Shown here piece by piece: positions 1 through 10,074 of a DNA stretch of 64,000 nucleotides (position 1 is the stretch's first letter; each line of letters begins with the position of its first letter). A program made the translations under genes and the position numbers. The notes below the pieces were generated by a model. It was not told the DNA's origin. It did no database searches and saw nothing but the letters and a program-made list of their open reading frames with translations. The stretch is from Tricholoma matsutake (taxonomy: Eukaryota > Basidiomycota > Agaricomycetes > Agaricales > Tricholomataceae), in assembly GCA_026075535.2 (NCBI GenBank), contig AP026548.1, forward strand, positions 1,798,001 to 1,862,000. Direction: 5' to 3'.

Positions 1-800
1 CAGGGCCCAGAGGTGCCAGTGTGCCATATAAACCCTGTCGTCATCGTACGTTAGTAACGTTACCGAGTCCGCCGGGTGCCGGGTGAGCTTTCAGAGCGCC
101 ACAATGTTTGTTTGGAAATACGATGGAAACTTGGCAGGATGCATGATGCGGCATGCCGGTGACATGGAAGTGGTGCATTCTCACATTGACCTTGACCGAC
201 CCTTGAAAGCTTGATAGAACAGACTCAAACGTCGAGTCGCCATCAATCTCAACTGACATTCCCTGCCGGCAACCAGTGACTCGTACCCGATATCCACTAC
301 TGATCAGAGAATTAAATAATAATAATAAAATACCGAGATCAATTACTGATGTATGACATACAGATCAACTTCCGGAGACGGACATGAACTGAACTCAAGT
401 TGACATGAGCTGGAACATGCCTCCGGTGTTAGGCTAGTTGGTTTCCGTCGCTTATCGTCAATGCACTGTCGACTGCCTGACTGATCGTCCACCTGTGGGG
501 ACCGATGCCGTTTCCAAGCAAGATGATCATACTATTCCTTTCAGTCTCCTGAGGAGGCTCACTCATGAGCAGCGCCTTATCAGATATTGATATTGATGCA
601 GCATTCGTCTGACTCGTTCAATGTAGGCCGTCCAATCGTGCCGCTGCAAAAGTCATTGATCGTGACGACTTGCATAGCAAAGGACCAGAGGATGACCAAG
701 CTATAGATACAAAGTGCATAGAATATGTGATGTGACATATCAAGCACTTCTCTTCCCAGGACATGTAAGTCTCATGCTATGTCGACACAGCGCTGCTGGA
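1..800. other. No recognised gene
   Basis: I see no gene I can support here. A minus-strand open frame of 72 codons covers 41-259, but it has no recognisable domain, promoter or splice context. The sequence is not low-complexity and does not match the transposon sequences to the right. Confidence 0.4.
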
Positions 801-804
801 GCCG

Positions 805-810
805 TATAAA
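805..810 (+). promoter_or_regulatory. TATA box
   Basis: TATAAA lies 105 bp upstream of the ATG at 915, followed by C/T-rich sequence with several CAA and CTC steps. That layout is typical of a fungal core promoter and supports transcription of the short ORF downstream. Confidence 0.5.
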
Positions 811-914
811 ACTGAGACCAGTCGCATAGGAGCACCCCAACTTCTCAGCTGGTCTGTCAAGCAAATCAAACCTCTCTTCTACGCTCCCAACGCACACTAT
901 CTACATATTCAAAC

Positions 915-1058
915 ATGAAATTCTCTCTTCGTCCAATCCTTCTGGCATCCCTCGCCCTCACTGCATTGACTACTGCTATTCCGACGCCAGAACCATCCAA
1001 AATCGAAGGCCAGCCCGACCGGGTTGGCGCCCGCCACACTGTAGAGGAAAAGGGATAA
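915..1058 (+). CDS. Possible small secreted peptide, 47 aa
   Basis: The frame starts MKFSLRPILLASLALTALTT, a textbook signal peptide: a short basic n-region, a hydrophobic core and an A-x-A-like cleavage region near residue 21. About 26 mostly polar, proline-rich residues follow (PTPEPS, then a KIEGQPDR stretch). The start is the first ATG after the TATA box at 805 and has an adenine-rich context (AAAC before ATG). There is no C-terminal CaaX box, so it is not a standard basidiomycete lipopeptide pheromone. A 43-nt intron-like segment (1041-1083, GT..TTTAACTTAG) could change the C-terminus to a two-cysteine tail, but it is short even for fungi. The family is unknown. Function as a small secreted protein is inferred only from the signal peptide. 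Confidence 0.45.
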   Translation: MKFSLRPILLASLALTALTTAIPTPEPSKIEGQPDRVGARHTVEEKG

Positions 1059-2084
1059 CTCGTCCAGCGAAAGTTTAACTTAGGGGCGATCGCGAAAGAC
1101 GTGGGGGGGATTCTCTTGTAAACGAGCATCATGTAAGCCTTGAGCCAGTTCGTTGTGTTCATTGCCTGTATCTGGACTGACGTGGACACATAGATGATAT
1201 TGTCGAGCTCATCCTATGTAATGCTCGAGATGTGCTATCCGTTCCGTAGAGGACAGATTTGAGTTTTACGCGGTACCACACAGCGATAATTGGTTTGTGA
1301 TTTGTAGTGGTTGAATCTTGATGTGGCAGAACCGTATGTTATGAAATAGAAGGGTGATATCACCTTAAGCCAGTTAAAGAGAGCCATTCCCTACTGCGCC
1401 AGCTCAGTAGGTACGTATGACCTCAAGCTGTGTTAGTGACTCGGCAGTAGTATGAGGTCGTGTTATTGACCTGGCTTTTGAGCCTTTACAGATGGCGGTG
1501 GGAAGATTGAAGTCATTCAGGGTCGGAACAAAGAATATGTCTCTTATAATGGCAGAAAAATACTATACCTGACAACGACCAGATTGAACAAAGAGTCGGA
1601 TATTATGCAGATATTATGGCTTGACTCCTTGTATCCGAGGTTGCATAGCGAAGCAGTATTATGTAGCTTACTTGTTATTGGAAGTCGAATTTTCCAATCG
1701 TTCAGTTCGTACGCACTCACTTGTGTAGGTCGTGACCCGTGACTCATGAGTCATGACACTTCATCGATTCATCTCGATACCCAATATCCTCCCGGCGGTT
1801 CAAGTCGGAAAGAGTCACCATCGTTTTCAATGAACTAGAAAATTCTCTGCTGCCCTTAGGTTCGAAGCAACTCCAGCCTAAGGAGACAGTCGACGATATA
1901 AACCTACGCGCATATTAAAATATTTAGTATGTGAATCTTGTATGATTCTCCCACACCTCGAAACCTGCGAGGCCAAGCTAGGTTCGACACTGAATGAAAG
2001 TGTCAGAGCTCAGTCAATGCCTCCAAATCGTGGTCGAGGAGGATGTTAGAAGGTCTCACCGTGCGTGCAATTGCTTTTCCTTAG

Positions 2085-2228
2085 TATGAACACCTAAACA
2101 AGCCTGAGGGTGATCTTTTCGCCCTCCGGCGAACCTACCTAAATCGTAACGTTCTACTTGCCGGTCAGGCTGCTACATCTGCTTTGAACCACACATCCTT
2201 TGCGGCTGCATATGAACTTCATACCTGA
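2085..2228 (+). pseudogene. Open coding-like exon, unknown protein
   Basis: After a pyrimidine-rich acceptor (CTTTTCCTTAG) 47 codons stay open to a TGA. The peptide includes EGDLFALRRTYLNRNVLLAG and later SALNHTSFAAAYELHT, which reads like a normal globular exon. Upstream an ATG at 2017 opens MPPNRGRGGC and then stops, and no donor joins the two in frame. It may be a gene remnant, or an exon whose partner I could not place. Confidence 0.25.
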
Positions 2229-2881
2229 ATAGGCAGATCTTATGCCTCCGATCGATACGTTCTAGTGTTCTCGCTATTTGCAGACGGCTCATAATGGACC
2301 ACTATCGTGTACCTCTCGAGCCCCCTTTGTTTGTTCTGGTCTTCTACTTGTCACCATAGCTCTCCTTTCCCTGATACTGAACCTGGAAGTAGTGGCAAAC
2401 CTGAAAAATCGAACGCTTCCGTCAACTTTGGGCTTGACGACCCAGAAATTGGATTCCTGGCTTGCTGGATAGTTTCGGGACAGGCCTTTCTGTTCTTAGC
2501 TTCTGATATTCATTACCTGCAGTGATGCCGGATGTTTGTCATCAGTTCACGCTCATCAGGCCAATCATGTTATTTTTTCACAGGGATATACCTACAGACG
2601 GGAACGAAAGGCGACTTAATGCGGCGTGACGTCTGATTATTTTGGCTTCATTGTATGAGCGACCCTTTCTGATGGTATATCTAGCGTCAACTATCAAACT
2701 AGATCCTTTGCATCTGGTGTCTTCTGTTGTATATGGAGATCTGGCCAGCCATCTTGACAGTATGCATATATGACATCTGGCGCTTGTGAACCCGATATCT
2801 CTGCTGTGTTGAGCGCTACACATCGCGCATATATCTAGCTCCAAGCTCATCCTTTAACCCCCCATCTGCATTGTATTAAAT

Positions 2882-3698
2882 ATGCCCATCAACACAAGTG
2901 GAGGCAACGTCAAGATCGAGGGCGGATACAATGATGTTGCTGGTGATATGCACTATTACGCTGGCAACACCGTACCCCAGGGCCAACCCAGTAGCTCATC
3001 TAACAATGCAAACGCCAGGGATTTTCATAAATGTGTGTCCTCTCTTTATTTCTGCTCGTACAAAATGCTCAGCGTATTTTTGCGCAGACAATGGTCAAGA
3101 GATTCATAACACAACTTATGGTGTGCTCATTTGTCCTCTGCTTAACGATCACATTGAACGCTTTCGCACTGTTCTAGGGAGAAATATGTATCACTCGACA
3201 GACGAGAGAACAGGGAAATCCTGAAGGCAGGAGTGTTCTCTCACAACGTCGGATGGCAGGTGTGTTCGACCGCCACACGGACACATTCTGTTTTGATCAC
3301 TGACGATCTTGTAGATCTTTACCTCATGTATGCCTACGTACTGTTGAATTCCAATTTTTCGTCCCCTTTTAAATTGGACGAAACGCTATCGAAGGCACCC
3401 TGGCCAATATACGAAGCTTCTTGGTGGCCATTATCCGGTATTTAGTACTTGAAACCTCGCTGAATAATATTCTCTCGAGGTCTCCAGGAACTTGGATCTA
3501 CTGAACAGGTATACTGTGATTCTTCAGAAGCAGTGAGTGCCCAACATGGACGGCGTATTCGTTATTTTATCAATGTGTATACTATCGGTCAGTGCGAAGG
3601 GCCGAAGCTAGTGAGTTCCTAGTATGTACCGCTTATTCGTTGTTCTATTAATGATGTGTATTCTTTCGGCTAGTGCAAAGGGCCATGTGCACCAATAG
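2882..3698 (+). CDS. Intron-rich gene with N-terminal GGYNDVAGDMHY motif
   Basis: The 5' exon starts at ATG 2882 and encodes MPINTSGGNVKIEGGYNDVA, then GDMHYY and a Ser/Asn-rich stretch. The middle splice pattern (about 3030-3177) is unresolved. From 3178 the phases fit exactly through exons 3178-3259, 3315-3327, 3395-3437, 3488-3532, 3593-3610 and 3674-3698 (stop TAG). The introns are 50-67 nt. The C-terminal part reads REKYVSLDRRENREILKAGV, then an amphipathic IRSFLVAIIRNLDLLNRY, and ends in a basic AKGRSYAKGHVHQ tail. The last two introns (3533-3592, 3611-3673) are near copies, so an exon-intron unit was duplicated. The gene at 4307 shares the N-terminal motif. I do not recognise a catalytic domain. 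GG..NV.GDMxxH-type N-termini are reminiscent of agaricomycete NLR-like proteins, which is inference only. Confidence 0.5.
3533..3673 (+). repeat. Tandem duplicated exon-intron unit
   Basis: Two successive introns, 60 and 63 nt, share the run TTATTCGTT..T.TATxAATG..GTGTAT..T.TCGG. Each is followed by a closely matching exon start (TGCGAAGGGCC, TGCAAAGGGCC). Both begin GTGAGT and end in AG, and splicing keeps the frame open with an inserted six-residue step. Confidence 0.6.
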
Positions 3699-4306
3699 CA
3701 TGAATGCTTCGTTCCCGTCTGGCACGGCTAAGGCGTGTAATTATAGCGAGCGCTTGGATAATACGAACAGCTTTTCCCATTTTGCGGAAGCATCGCAAAA
3801 AGAATCAATGACCTTGAGGGTTCCGTCATATCCTTTCTAGGCGTCGAGAATTGCAAGTTTTTCTCGGTTTTTCGGTCCCAAAGAAGGACTGGCGGCCTCG
3901 ATTTACTGATTATTAAAAGCAAAAGGTCCTGGCGCTTCTTCTGACAATTAGGTTGAACATTTGTACTCGTTCTCGCCAAGATACAGCGCCTCCTTATCAC
4001 AAGCGCTCATCAGTCAAGACGTATGAGAGATACCCGTCTACATGCCGTGATGGCCTTCCCAATACGCGCTCCTGAACCTAATCTTCTGATAGGGAATGTT
4101 GCTAGTTTACGTGGGTACGATTAAGGTTTTTCCATACTACTCTGTCTGCGTCTCATCCTTTGAATAGATTGATGTAATGATGAGGGCTGTGATGAATTCA
4201 ATCATGATATCTCACTGAACACTGCCTCACCAGCGGTTCCGCCTGATATAATCCTAAGCGTCAACTTTTGTGTAAGCAAACTATTCCTCCCTTTTGCGCA
4301 GAGAAG

Positions 4307-4541
4307 ATGCCCGTTTACACAGATGGAGGCTCAGTTCACATCCACGGCGGATATAACGATGTCGGTGGTGATATGCACTATCACTATAGCCCTAGTACCG
4401 CCAGGTATGAGAACTCGAATAACATCGCTTATTCCACGATTGCGAACTCGTTCAATAACCATGACTCATCAATGAACAAATATAGTCGTACGTTGCCATT
4501 TCTCATCTTCTCTCTCAACAGGTTCAAATAGTTCAACGTAG
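4307..4541 (+). CDS. Paralog of the 2882 gene, N-terminal motif only
   Basis: ATG 4307 opens MPVYTDGGSVHIHGGYNDVG followed by GDMHYHY, matching the product starting at 2882 in about 16 of the first 26 residues. A clean intron (4488-4521, GTACGT..CAACAG, 34 nt) would join AGT-C to GT-TCA, giving a 66-aa Asn/Ser-rich protein ending SRSNSST. 34 nt is short, so read-through to the stop at 4529 (adding TLPFLIFSLNRFK) is the alternative. The short length beside a longer paralog suggests a truncated copy or a small stand-alone adaptor. No other domain is visible. Confidence 0.45.
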
Positions 4542-5200
4542 CCAATGGAGAAGTAAGTCTAGAACCGAGTTCACTACTATTTGGTGCGTCGATGCTTTGC
4601 AATCCCCTGACTTGAATTTTACCTGGATTTGGGTGAAGAACATGGACAAGAAACGCAGAAGTATGGGCAAGGAAACGATCGTGTAGTGAAGGAACAAAAA
4701 TTGAAGGAGGGAGAAAGTCTGCACCAATCGAGGCACCCTGTAACCGAGTCCAACCCACCAAATCAAGATCTCCCCTCCAAATCCACAGGAGTCACTAATT
4801 CCAGGAATCCATTCACCTCTTAAGTTGCGAGGGAAGAAAGTTGTCCTTAAGTGCGTTCAAATATTTTCCCTACTATCCTCTCATGATTTTGACCGCGGTT
4901 TCCCCACTCTAACCTCTGATCTCAGCGGTAGTAGCAAACATAACCCATGCACGCCTGTACCAGACTGCCTTGATCTAAATAAATGGAAGATGGCTGCTCA
5001 CTAGTAGAATGGGACGCTTCTTGACCACCACCTCAAATCTTCTCACAGTTCATAAACCGGTGAAAGACGAGAAGGCAGGCACCTGGCATATATGTCATTA
5101 GCATGCAAAACAATGTTCTAGTGAGAAGAAATACTGTATGCATATTCCCCTGTAGCTTAGAAGCACCTTGATACTTGCAAAATTTTGCAAAACACTGCCT
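4542..5200. other. No recognised gene
   Basis: Several overlapping short frames exist on both strands, but none shows a recognisable motif or splice signals that extend it. A purine-rich strand bias at 4630-4720 explains the longest ones. Confidence 0.4.
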
Positions 5201-5203
5201 CTT

Positions 5204-5330
5204 GCTAACAAGGGGGCACCGGGATCAAAAAAATAGACCTGGCAAGGGGGTGTCGGGATCAAAATCCCGGACCGCTACCCGGTTAGTTAGTCCCGGCCGG
5301 AGGCCCCGAAATAAAATTTCCGACCCCTAA
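5204..5330 (+). repeat. Leader repeat of zinc-finger unit, copy 1
   Basis: A GC-rich block contains CAAGGGGGCACCGGGATC, CAAGGGGGTGTCGGGATC, then CCGGTTAGTTAGTCC and GGAGGCC. The same block recurs on the minus strand at 9640-9715, upstream of the paralogous gene, and partly at 8030-8160 between the two genes. It probably marks the end of a mobile or segmentally duplicated unit of unknown class. Confidence 0.55.
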
Positions 5331-5784
5331 GTAGAGAGGTCTCAAAAGCCAATTTCTGCGCCTGTGATGGCTATTGGACTTGAGAAAAATACCCTACATA
5401 GCTATAGAATACATATCAAGATGTTGTACTACACGAAAGTCCTGAATTTCCAATGATCAACGTCAGATCGGGTGCAATCCATTATCAGCCTACGAAATCC
5501 ACCTTGGACTAATTGCTGCAAAAACTCTCAATGACAGAGCCTGCTAAAAAGGTATGTAAATCAGCAGCTTTGTGCACCTCGAGGTTAACTCATATCCTAC
5601 CAAGATACCTGTCCTTGACAACGATGGATATGCGGTGTGTCCCAATTGCGAGACCCGAGTCCACTGTGGGATTGTCGGCCTTGCCAATCTCGAAAAACGA
5701 CATCAAGGAAGGAGGAAGATCATGGTCTGGAAGAGGGGAGCATACGAAACTCTGAGGGCCTCGCTATCTCTGAATCCTCAACCT

Positions 5785-7669
5785 CAGTAAAAAAGATACG
5801 TCAGGTTTGGTAATGTGACGGTCGTGTGAAGTCTGGACAACGTTGTTTATTTGTCAAGTAGCCTGACTCGAGTAGACTATATCGACCGCTCGCGCTCAGA
5901 TGCATCGATGAATGTTTGAAATTCAAAGCCACACAGCCTCAGGCCAGGTGGAATTCGCGTGTGGTTTATCTTCGCATTCGCGACTTAAGGTCGTTCAAAC
6001 TCCGCCACCAATGTCATAGGTTGGTTAAGTTGTTCGACTTCAACCACTGTCATCTTACTTACCACCAGCAGCACACCCAACTACCGGGAGTATGTAAATT
6101 TGCCTTCTTCTCTATTTTATAACTCACCACTAGTCCAAATGGGATGTGAAGAGTATTCCCTACACGACGTGGCCCAATGCAATTGTCGTTTGGGCCCGCA
6201 GTAAGTTTTTTTCTTTTGTTCTTCTCCTGATCAGCTTACTAATCTCTTTTCTTTTTTTTCAGGTTCTCAACTACTGGTAACGACGGACACGACATGGCCC
6301 AAACAACCAACGTAATTGTCATTTATGCCTGTGGTAAGTTTTTTCTTCTTTCTTGTTCTGATCAACTAACTGTCATATTGGTGTTGTGAAAATGTGGTAG
6401 CACAGGAGAAAGTAATAAATTAACATAAGTCAGGGCAGCAAGTAGAATGACATATTAGGTTACAGCAGCATGTTGGGGGGTCACTCGGTGGCATGGTTGG
6501 GTGTCGATGCCATTGTTGGCTGATGGGCTCGTGATCCACCCTGCGAGCAGTGGCTCGCAGGCATGGTGGTCGTCCCCTCCCTCTCGTTCCCTCGCCGTGT
6601 CACCGCCCCCCATCGTCTGCACCCATGAACCACCGTACGAGTAGCTGCTCGTAGGCATGGTGGCGAGCGCTGTGTCATTTGGCAGTGCTGTGGGCCCCTT
6701 GTCCTCATCGTATGAGGTTGCTAACACCCACGAACCACCCCATGAGCAGTGGCTCACAGGCATGGGGGCGGGTGCTGGGTTGTCCCATTGTTGTCATGGG
6801 GCTAGGGTGCTCGTTTCCATCATTGTTGTCTGCTTTGGGCAGTCTGTGTGGGTTAGTGTGATGTAGCGCATTTACGGGGGTAGTAGGGTACTCACCTGAC
6901 AGGTATTCCTCTCCACAGGTCTCCCGGCACCCCTCTTCCACCTCTTATCCTCCTTTTCCACCTCCTGTCGATAGCCAAAAGCCTCACATCCCGTTTTAAC
7001 AGGGAGGAAGGGGTTTGTGCGGTCATAGTTAGGGTCGACAACTATCGTTACCAGTAGTTTAGAACCTAAAAAGAAAAGAGATCAGTTAGTTGATCAGAAC
7101 AAGAAAGAAGAAAAAACTTACCACAGGCATAAATGATGATTATGTCAGTTGTTTGGGCCATGTCGTGTCCGTTGTTACCAGTAGGTGAGAACCTGAAAAA
7201 AAAGAAAAGAGATTAGTAAGTTGATCAGGAGAAGAACAAAAGAAAAAAACTTACTGCGGGCCCAAATGACAATTGCATTGGGCCACGTTGTGTAGGGAAT
7301 ACTCTTCACATCCCATTTGGACTAGTGGTGAGTTATAAAATAGAGAAGAAGGCAAATTTACATACTCCCGGTAGTTGGGTGTGCTGCTGGTGGTAAGTAA
7401 GATGACAGTGGTTGAAGTCAAACAACTTAACCAACCTATGACATTGGTGGCGGAGTTTGAACGACCTTAAGTCATGAATGCGAAGATAAACCACACACGA
7501 ATTCCACCTGGCCTGAGGCTGTGTGGCTTTGAATTTCAAACATTCATCGATGCATCTGAGCGCGAGTGGTCGATATAGTCTACACGAGTCAGGCTACTTG
7601 ACAAATAAACAATGTTGTCCAGACTTCACACGACCATCACATTACCAAACTTGACATATCTTTTTACTG
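5785..7669. mobile_element. Element with 590-bp terminal inverted repeats
   Basis: Left arm 5785-6372 and right arm 7079-7669 are inverted copies with few differences; both outer ends read CAGTAAAAA. The 706-bp core holds three GAGC..GCTC hairpins (6541, 6636, 6743). Each arm carries hairpin-plus-intron-like units, for example the segment 6201-6262 with GTAAGTTTTT and TTTTCAG. An identical 68-codon frame lies in each arm (5916-6122, 7333-7539), but only because the arms are palindromic. No transposase is encoded. The element interrupts a zinc-finger gene, so it is a real insertion. I could not find a clear target duplication. Long arms suggest a Mutator-like or foldback class. Confidence 0.7.
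6541..6756 (+). repeat. Three GAGC..GCTC hairpins
   Basis: Hairpins at 6541-6560 (stem CTGCGAGC, loop AGTG), 6636-6653 (stem TACGAG) and 6743-6756 (stem TGAGC). The flanks CCACC and GGCATGG extend the pairing. They belong to the family described under findings. Confidence 0.7.
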
Positions 7670-7997
7670 AGGATGGTGGGTGGTCGAAGCAAAAATGCAT
7701 TGATAGGCAGCAGATCCTTGACACCTTGAATGGATGTCTCTGCGGAGAGGTAGTCGACCATTCAAATTTGCCGCCAAAAGCCATTATCGAGTGCAGGGAG
7801 AAAGGCTGTGAGACTCACTGGGTAATTGCTTTGTTATCATCTTATATGACCATAGTCTGACTCAGAACTTTGACCAGTATCACCTGCACTGCGTTGGACT
7901 AGAGCAGCAGCCCCGAAAATGGATTTGCGACACTTGCGATGCATCTGGATGAACAAGAGGAGGAAAGCGGGCGAGGCGATGATGTCATATTTCCTTA

Positions 7998-8160
7998 TTT
8001 AGAACTGTGCCTGATTACATAGTACGGTTAGTCCGCCCAAGTTGGCTGAAATAAAAAATCCGACACTAGGTCGGATTTTTTAATTCCAACACCCCCTTGG
8101 ACCTGGGGTCGATTCTTTTGCTAAGGACATTTTCGGTGGACTAACTAACTTACATAATCA
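7998..8160. repeat. Palindromic junction between the two zinc-finger units
   Basis: Both genes end toward this segment. It contains GGTTAGTCCGCC, an inverted AATCCGACACTAGGTCGGATT hairpin whose arms are under 20 bases each, CAACACCCCCTTGG and GGACTAACTAAC. Both sides therefore carry the same end sequence in opposite orientation, as if two copies of one unit met tail to tail. Confidence 0.5.
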
Positions 8161-8195
8161 GGAACATGTCTATATTTAGCAATATGACATCATCT

Positions 8196-9408
8196 TCATG
8201 ACCGTTTCCCCCAATTTCGTGGTTCTTGCTCAAGTTCCATGCACCAAAGATGATACTGGACATATAGACTGAGTTATCAATCACTGAGAACTCAGAACAA
8301 GTGTCAAGCCATGCTTACCCACTGAGTCTCACAACTGGCTTGTTTGCAGTTTAGTATGCCATCCATTGTACTATTGATGACTGATCCGCAAAGACACCCA
8401 TTCAGTGTTAAGACTATAGGTCTTTAACTCAGCCTTGGCTTTGTATATCACAGTTGGAGGCTTTCCAACTATATCGGTATCGCACTAGGAGGCTTTCCTA
8501 GTGTATCGGGCTTCTGGCCTTCACTTGGGTACTTCCTCAAGTCGTTACGGCTATCTGTACTCAGAGGCTTTCTGAGTAGACCGTCGGTTCGTGTATCACA
8601 GTTGGAGGCTTTCCAACTGTTGAGTTTGAGTTATCACAGCTAGGGGCTTCCTAAGCTGTTGAGTGTTCTGGTTGAGTCTAAGACCGTTGATTGAATTAGG
8701 TCAAGCTGAGGAATACAGGCAGTATTACTACAGCTTATATACAGTTCAATGATACCTATTGTCCAATCGGAATGCAGGATTGTTATCAAGTAAAAATAGA
8801 AAGAACAATAGAAATGACAGGCCTCATGCCTCGCATGAGGTGTCCGATGTCACGGAGTGCTGCGGCGCAGCATGTCAGGGAACAATAAAGGATAAGCCTC
8901 ATGCCTAGCATGAGGTGTCCGATGTCACGGATCCAATGTCAAGGATCCGATGGCACGGACCTCATGTCAAGGGGCTGTCATACCACAGCATGTGTGGGAG
9001 TGGGTTCGGGTGCATGGAGTCACCATGCGTCAAAGCGTCTCCCATCGGAAGTGAGTCGAGTTGAATCAGAAAAATAAAGTACCCGGTCTTGCCGGCATAC
9101 GTCTGGTTGTCCTGGGTTACGATAACAAAAATCATAACATTCAGGGCGTCTCCTAGTTGTCACAGAATTCTCTTGTGCTTCGACCACCCAGATTCTTTGG
9201 GAACTGCTTGAAACTCAGTTGTGGCTGTATGATGCAAGGTTGAGTTTGCATCAATTGCCTCGCTGTCCACGTTGTTTTGGTTTTCACTGCCGTAATCAAT
9301 TATATTTTTGCTTTCCTGTTCAATGAGAGTAAGTAAATACTTGTTTAGACCCCAGAATAAATACAAAAACTCTTTGGCACTGTTGAGTAAGGTATAGGCA
9401 ACATTCAA
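8196..9408 (-). pseudogene. Second PHD-like zinc-finger gene, split by a solo LTR
   Basis: Read on the minus strand, the frame from 9408 ends ESGWSKHKRIL, meets a TGA and then QLGDAL. The solo LTR 8406-9139 follows, and beyond it the frame resumes exactly as NGCLCGS, NCKQASCETQW, an intron (8256-8318, 63 nt) and YHLWCMELEQEPRNW. The match to the plus-strand paralog (LNGCLCG, CETHW, YHLHC, EQQPRKW) is clear. The final CxxC is missing and the frame stops early, so the finger would be incomplete even without the LTR. The N-terminal half differs from the paralog and its CPNC pair was not found. Confidence 0.55.
8406..9139. mobile_element. Solo LTR of a gypsy 3-like element
   Basis: Starts TGTTAAGACTATAGG and ends AATCATAACA. 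It is flanked by the perfect 5-bp duplication TTCAG (8401-8405, 9140-9144). It is about 90% like the LTR of gypsy 3 at 61395-62087, sharing the series of GGCTTTCC..GGAAAGCC-type short palindromes. No internal element remains, as expected after LTR-LTR recombination. Confidence 0.9.
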
Positions 9409-9639
9409 TAGGCTTCAAATTGCTTAGATACTGCAAAGATACCATTTGTGGTGCGGATCAGTGTTTTCAATCACTCATAAATTGTGAATCCCAGTGTAAA
9501 TCAGTTTATTTCACCTCTTCTGCTACTCAGATGCTATGGAAAACCTTCTATACATGTTTTATATGTTGTAGAAAGGTTCTATTAGCCTCAAATTGATGTT
9601 TAGAAGTCCTATTCTGGAGAGGTCCATTTTTTTTTTTGC

Positions 9640-9715
9640 GGCCTCCAGTTGGACTAACTAACCAGGTTCCGGTCTGGCATTTTGATCCTGGTGCCCCCTT
9701 GCTTGCTAAAATTGG
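9640..9715 (-). repeat. Leader repeat of zinc-finger unit, copy 2
   Basis: On the minus strand it reads CAAGGGGGCACCAGGATC, then GACCGGAACCTGGTTAGTTAG and GGAGGCC. It matches the block at 5204-5330 with scattered changes and lies upstream of the second zinc-finger gene. Confidence 0.6.
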
Positions 9716-9812
9716 TACCGTCGGTCACCTGAAAATGGCCTGCCCTTTTGGGCAACCGATGCTTTAGCTATAAATACCTTTGTCATGTGCCCATCTACTT
9801 GATCGCTCTCCT

Positions 9813-9905
9813 CTGCTGCTGACTCAAAACGCGGAGTAGCAGAAACTGAGGCCACCGAAGTGGTCCCATCATATGATAGGCGAGGAGTGGAAGAGGCTAA
9901 GCTAA
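9813..9905 (+). repeat. Repeat S, first copy
   Basis: This block runs from CTCTGCTGCTGACTC to GAGGCTAA. It recurs at 13308-13400 with about 95% identity and marks the border of a tandem duplication that includes the pseudogene at 13722-15046. Confidence 0.7.
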
Positions 9906-9949
9906 GAAACAATTAATATACTTTAAAACTACATATGAAAAGAGGGAGT

Positions 9950-10074
9950 GGTGGGTGGGGCATGAAAAAGATGGGTGAAGCCACATATAGGTGATGAGAG
10001 GAGGAAGCAAGAATGCTGAGTGAGACTGTTTCACATACCGATCCTTCTTCAACACAGCATCGGCTACTAAACGG
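9950..10074 (+). repeat. Repeat R, left copy, first half
   Basis: The sequence around GATGAGAGGAGGAAGCAAG is repeated at 15090-15345. The copy continues at 13157-13310 after the 3.1-kb hAT-like insertion at 10075-13156, which proves the insertion. Confidence 0.75.

Larger units (their letters stand above)
5531..7952 (+). pseudogene. PHD-like zinc-finger gene, split by an inverted-repeat element
   Basis: Exon 1 (5531-5551, MTEPAKK), a 53-nt intron (5552-5604) and exon 2 (5605-5784) encode a first Cys pair, CPNCETRVHCGIVGLANLEK, with a following RH. The frame is broken by the 1.9-kb element at 5785-7669. It resumes with EDGGWSKQKCI, then CLCG, CREKGCETHW, a 56-nt intron (7822-7877), YHLHCVGLEQQPRKW and ICDTC, stop at 7950-7952. 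The order C-x-C, C-x4-C, H-x2-C, C-x2-C resembles a PHD finger with a shortened first pair. Such fingers usually bind histone tails; here the role is unknown. A paralog with the same finger lies on the opposite strand at 8196-9408. Both have the same leader repeat, so the unit probably spread by duplication or transposition. Confidence 0.6.

Noticed and set aside
541..620. Possible lipopeptide pheromone ORF (ATG at 565)
   Set aside because: Only 15 codons and ends DAAFV without a CaaX cysteine.
5916..7539. Two identical 68-aa ORFs (5916-6122 plus, 7333-7539 minus)
   Set aside because: They are the same sequence in the two arms of an inverted repeat; no coding features or motif.
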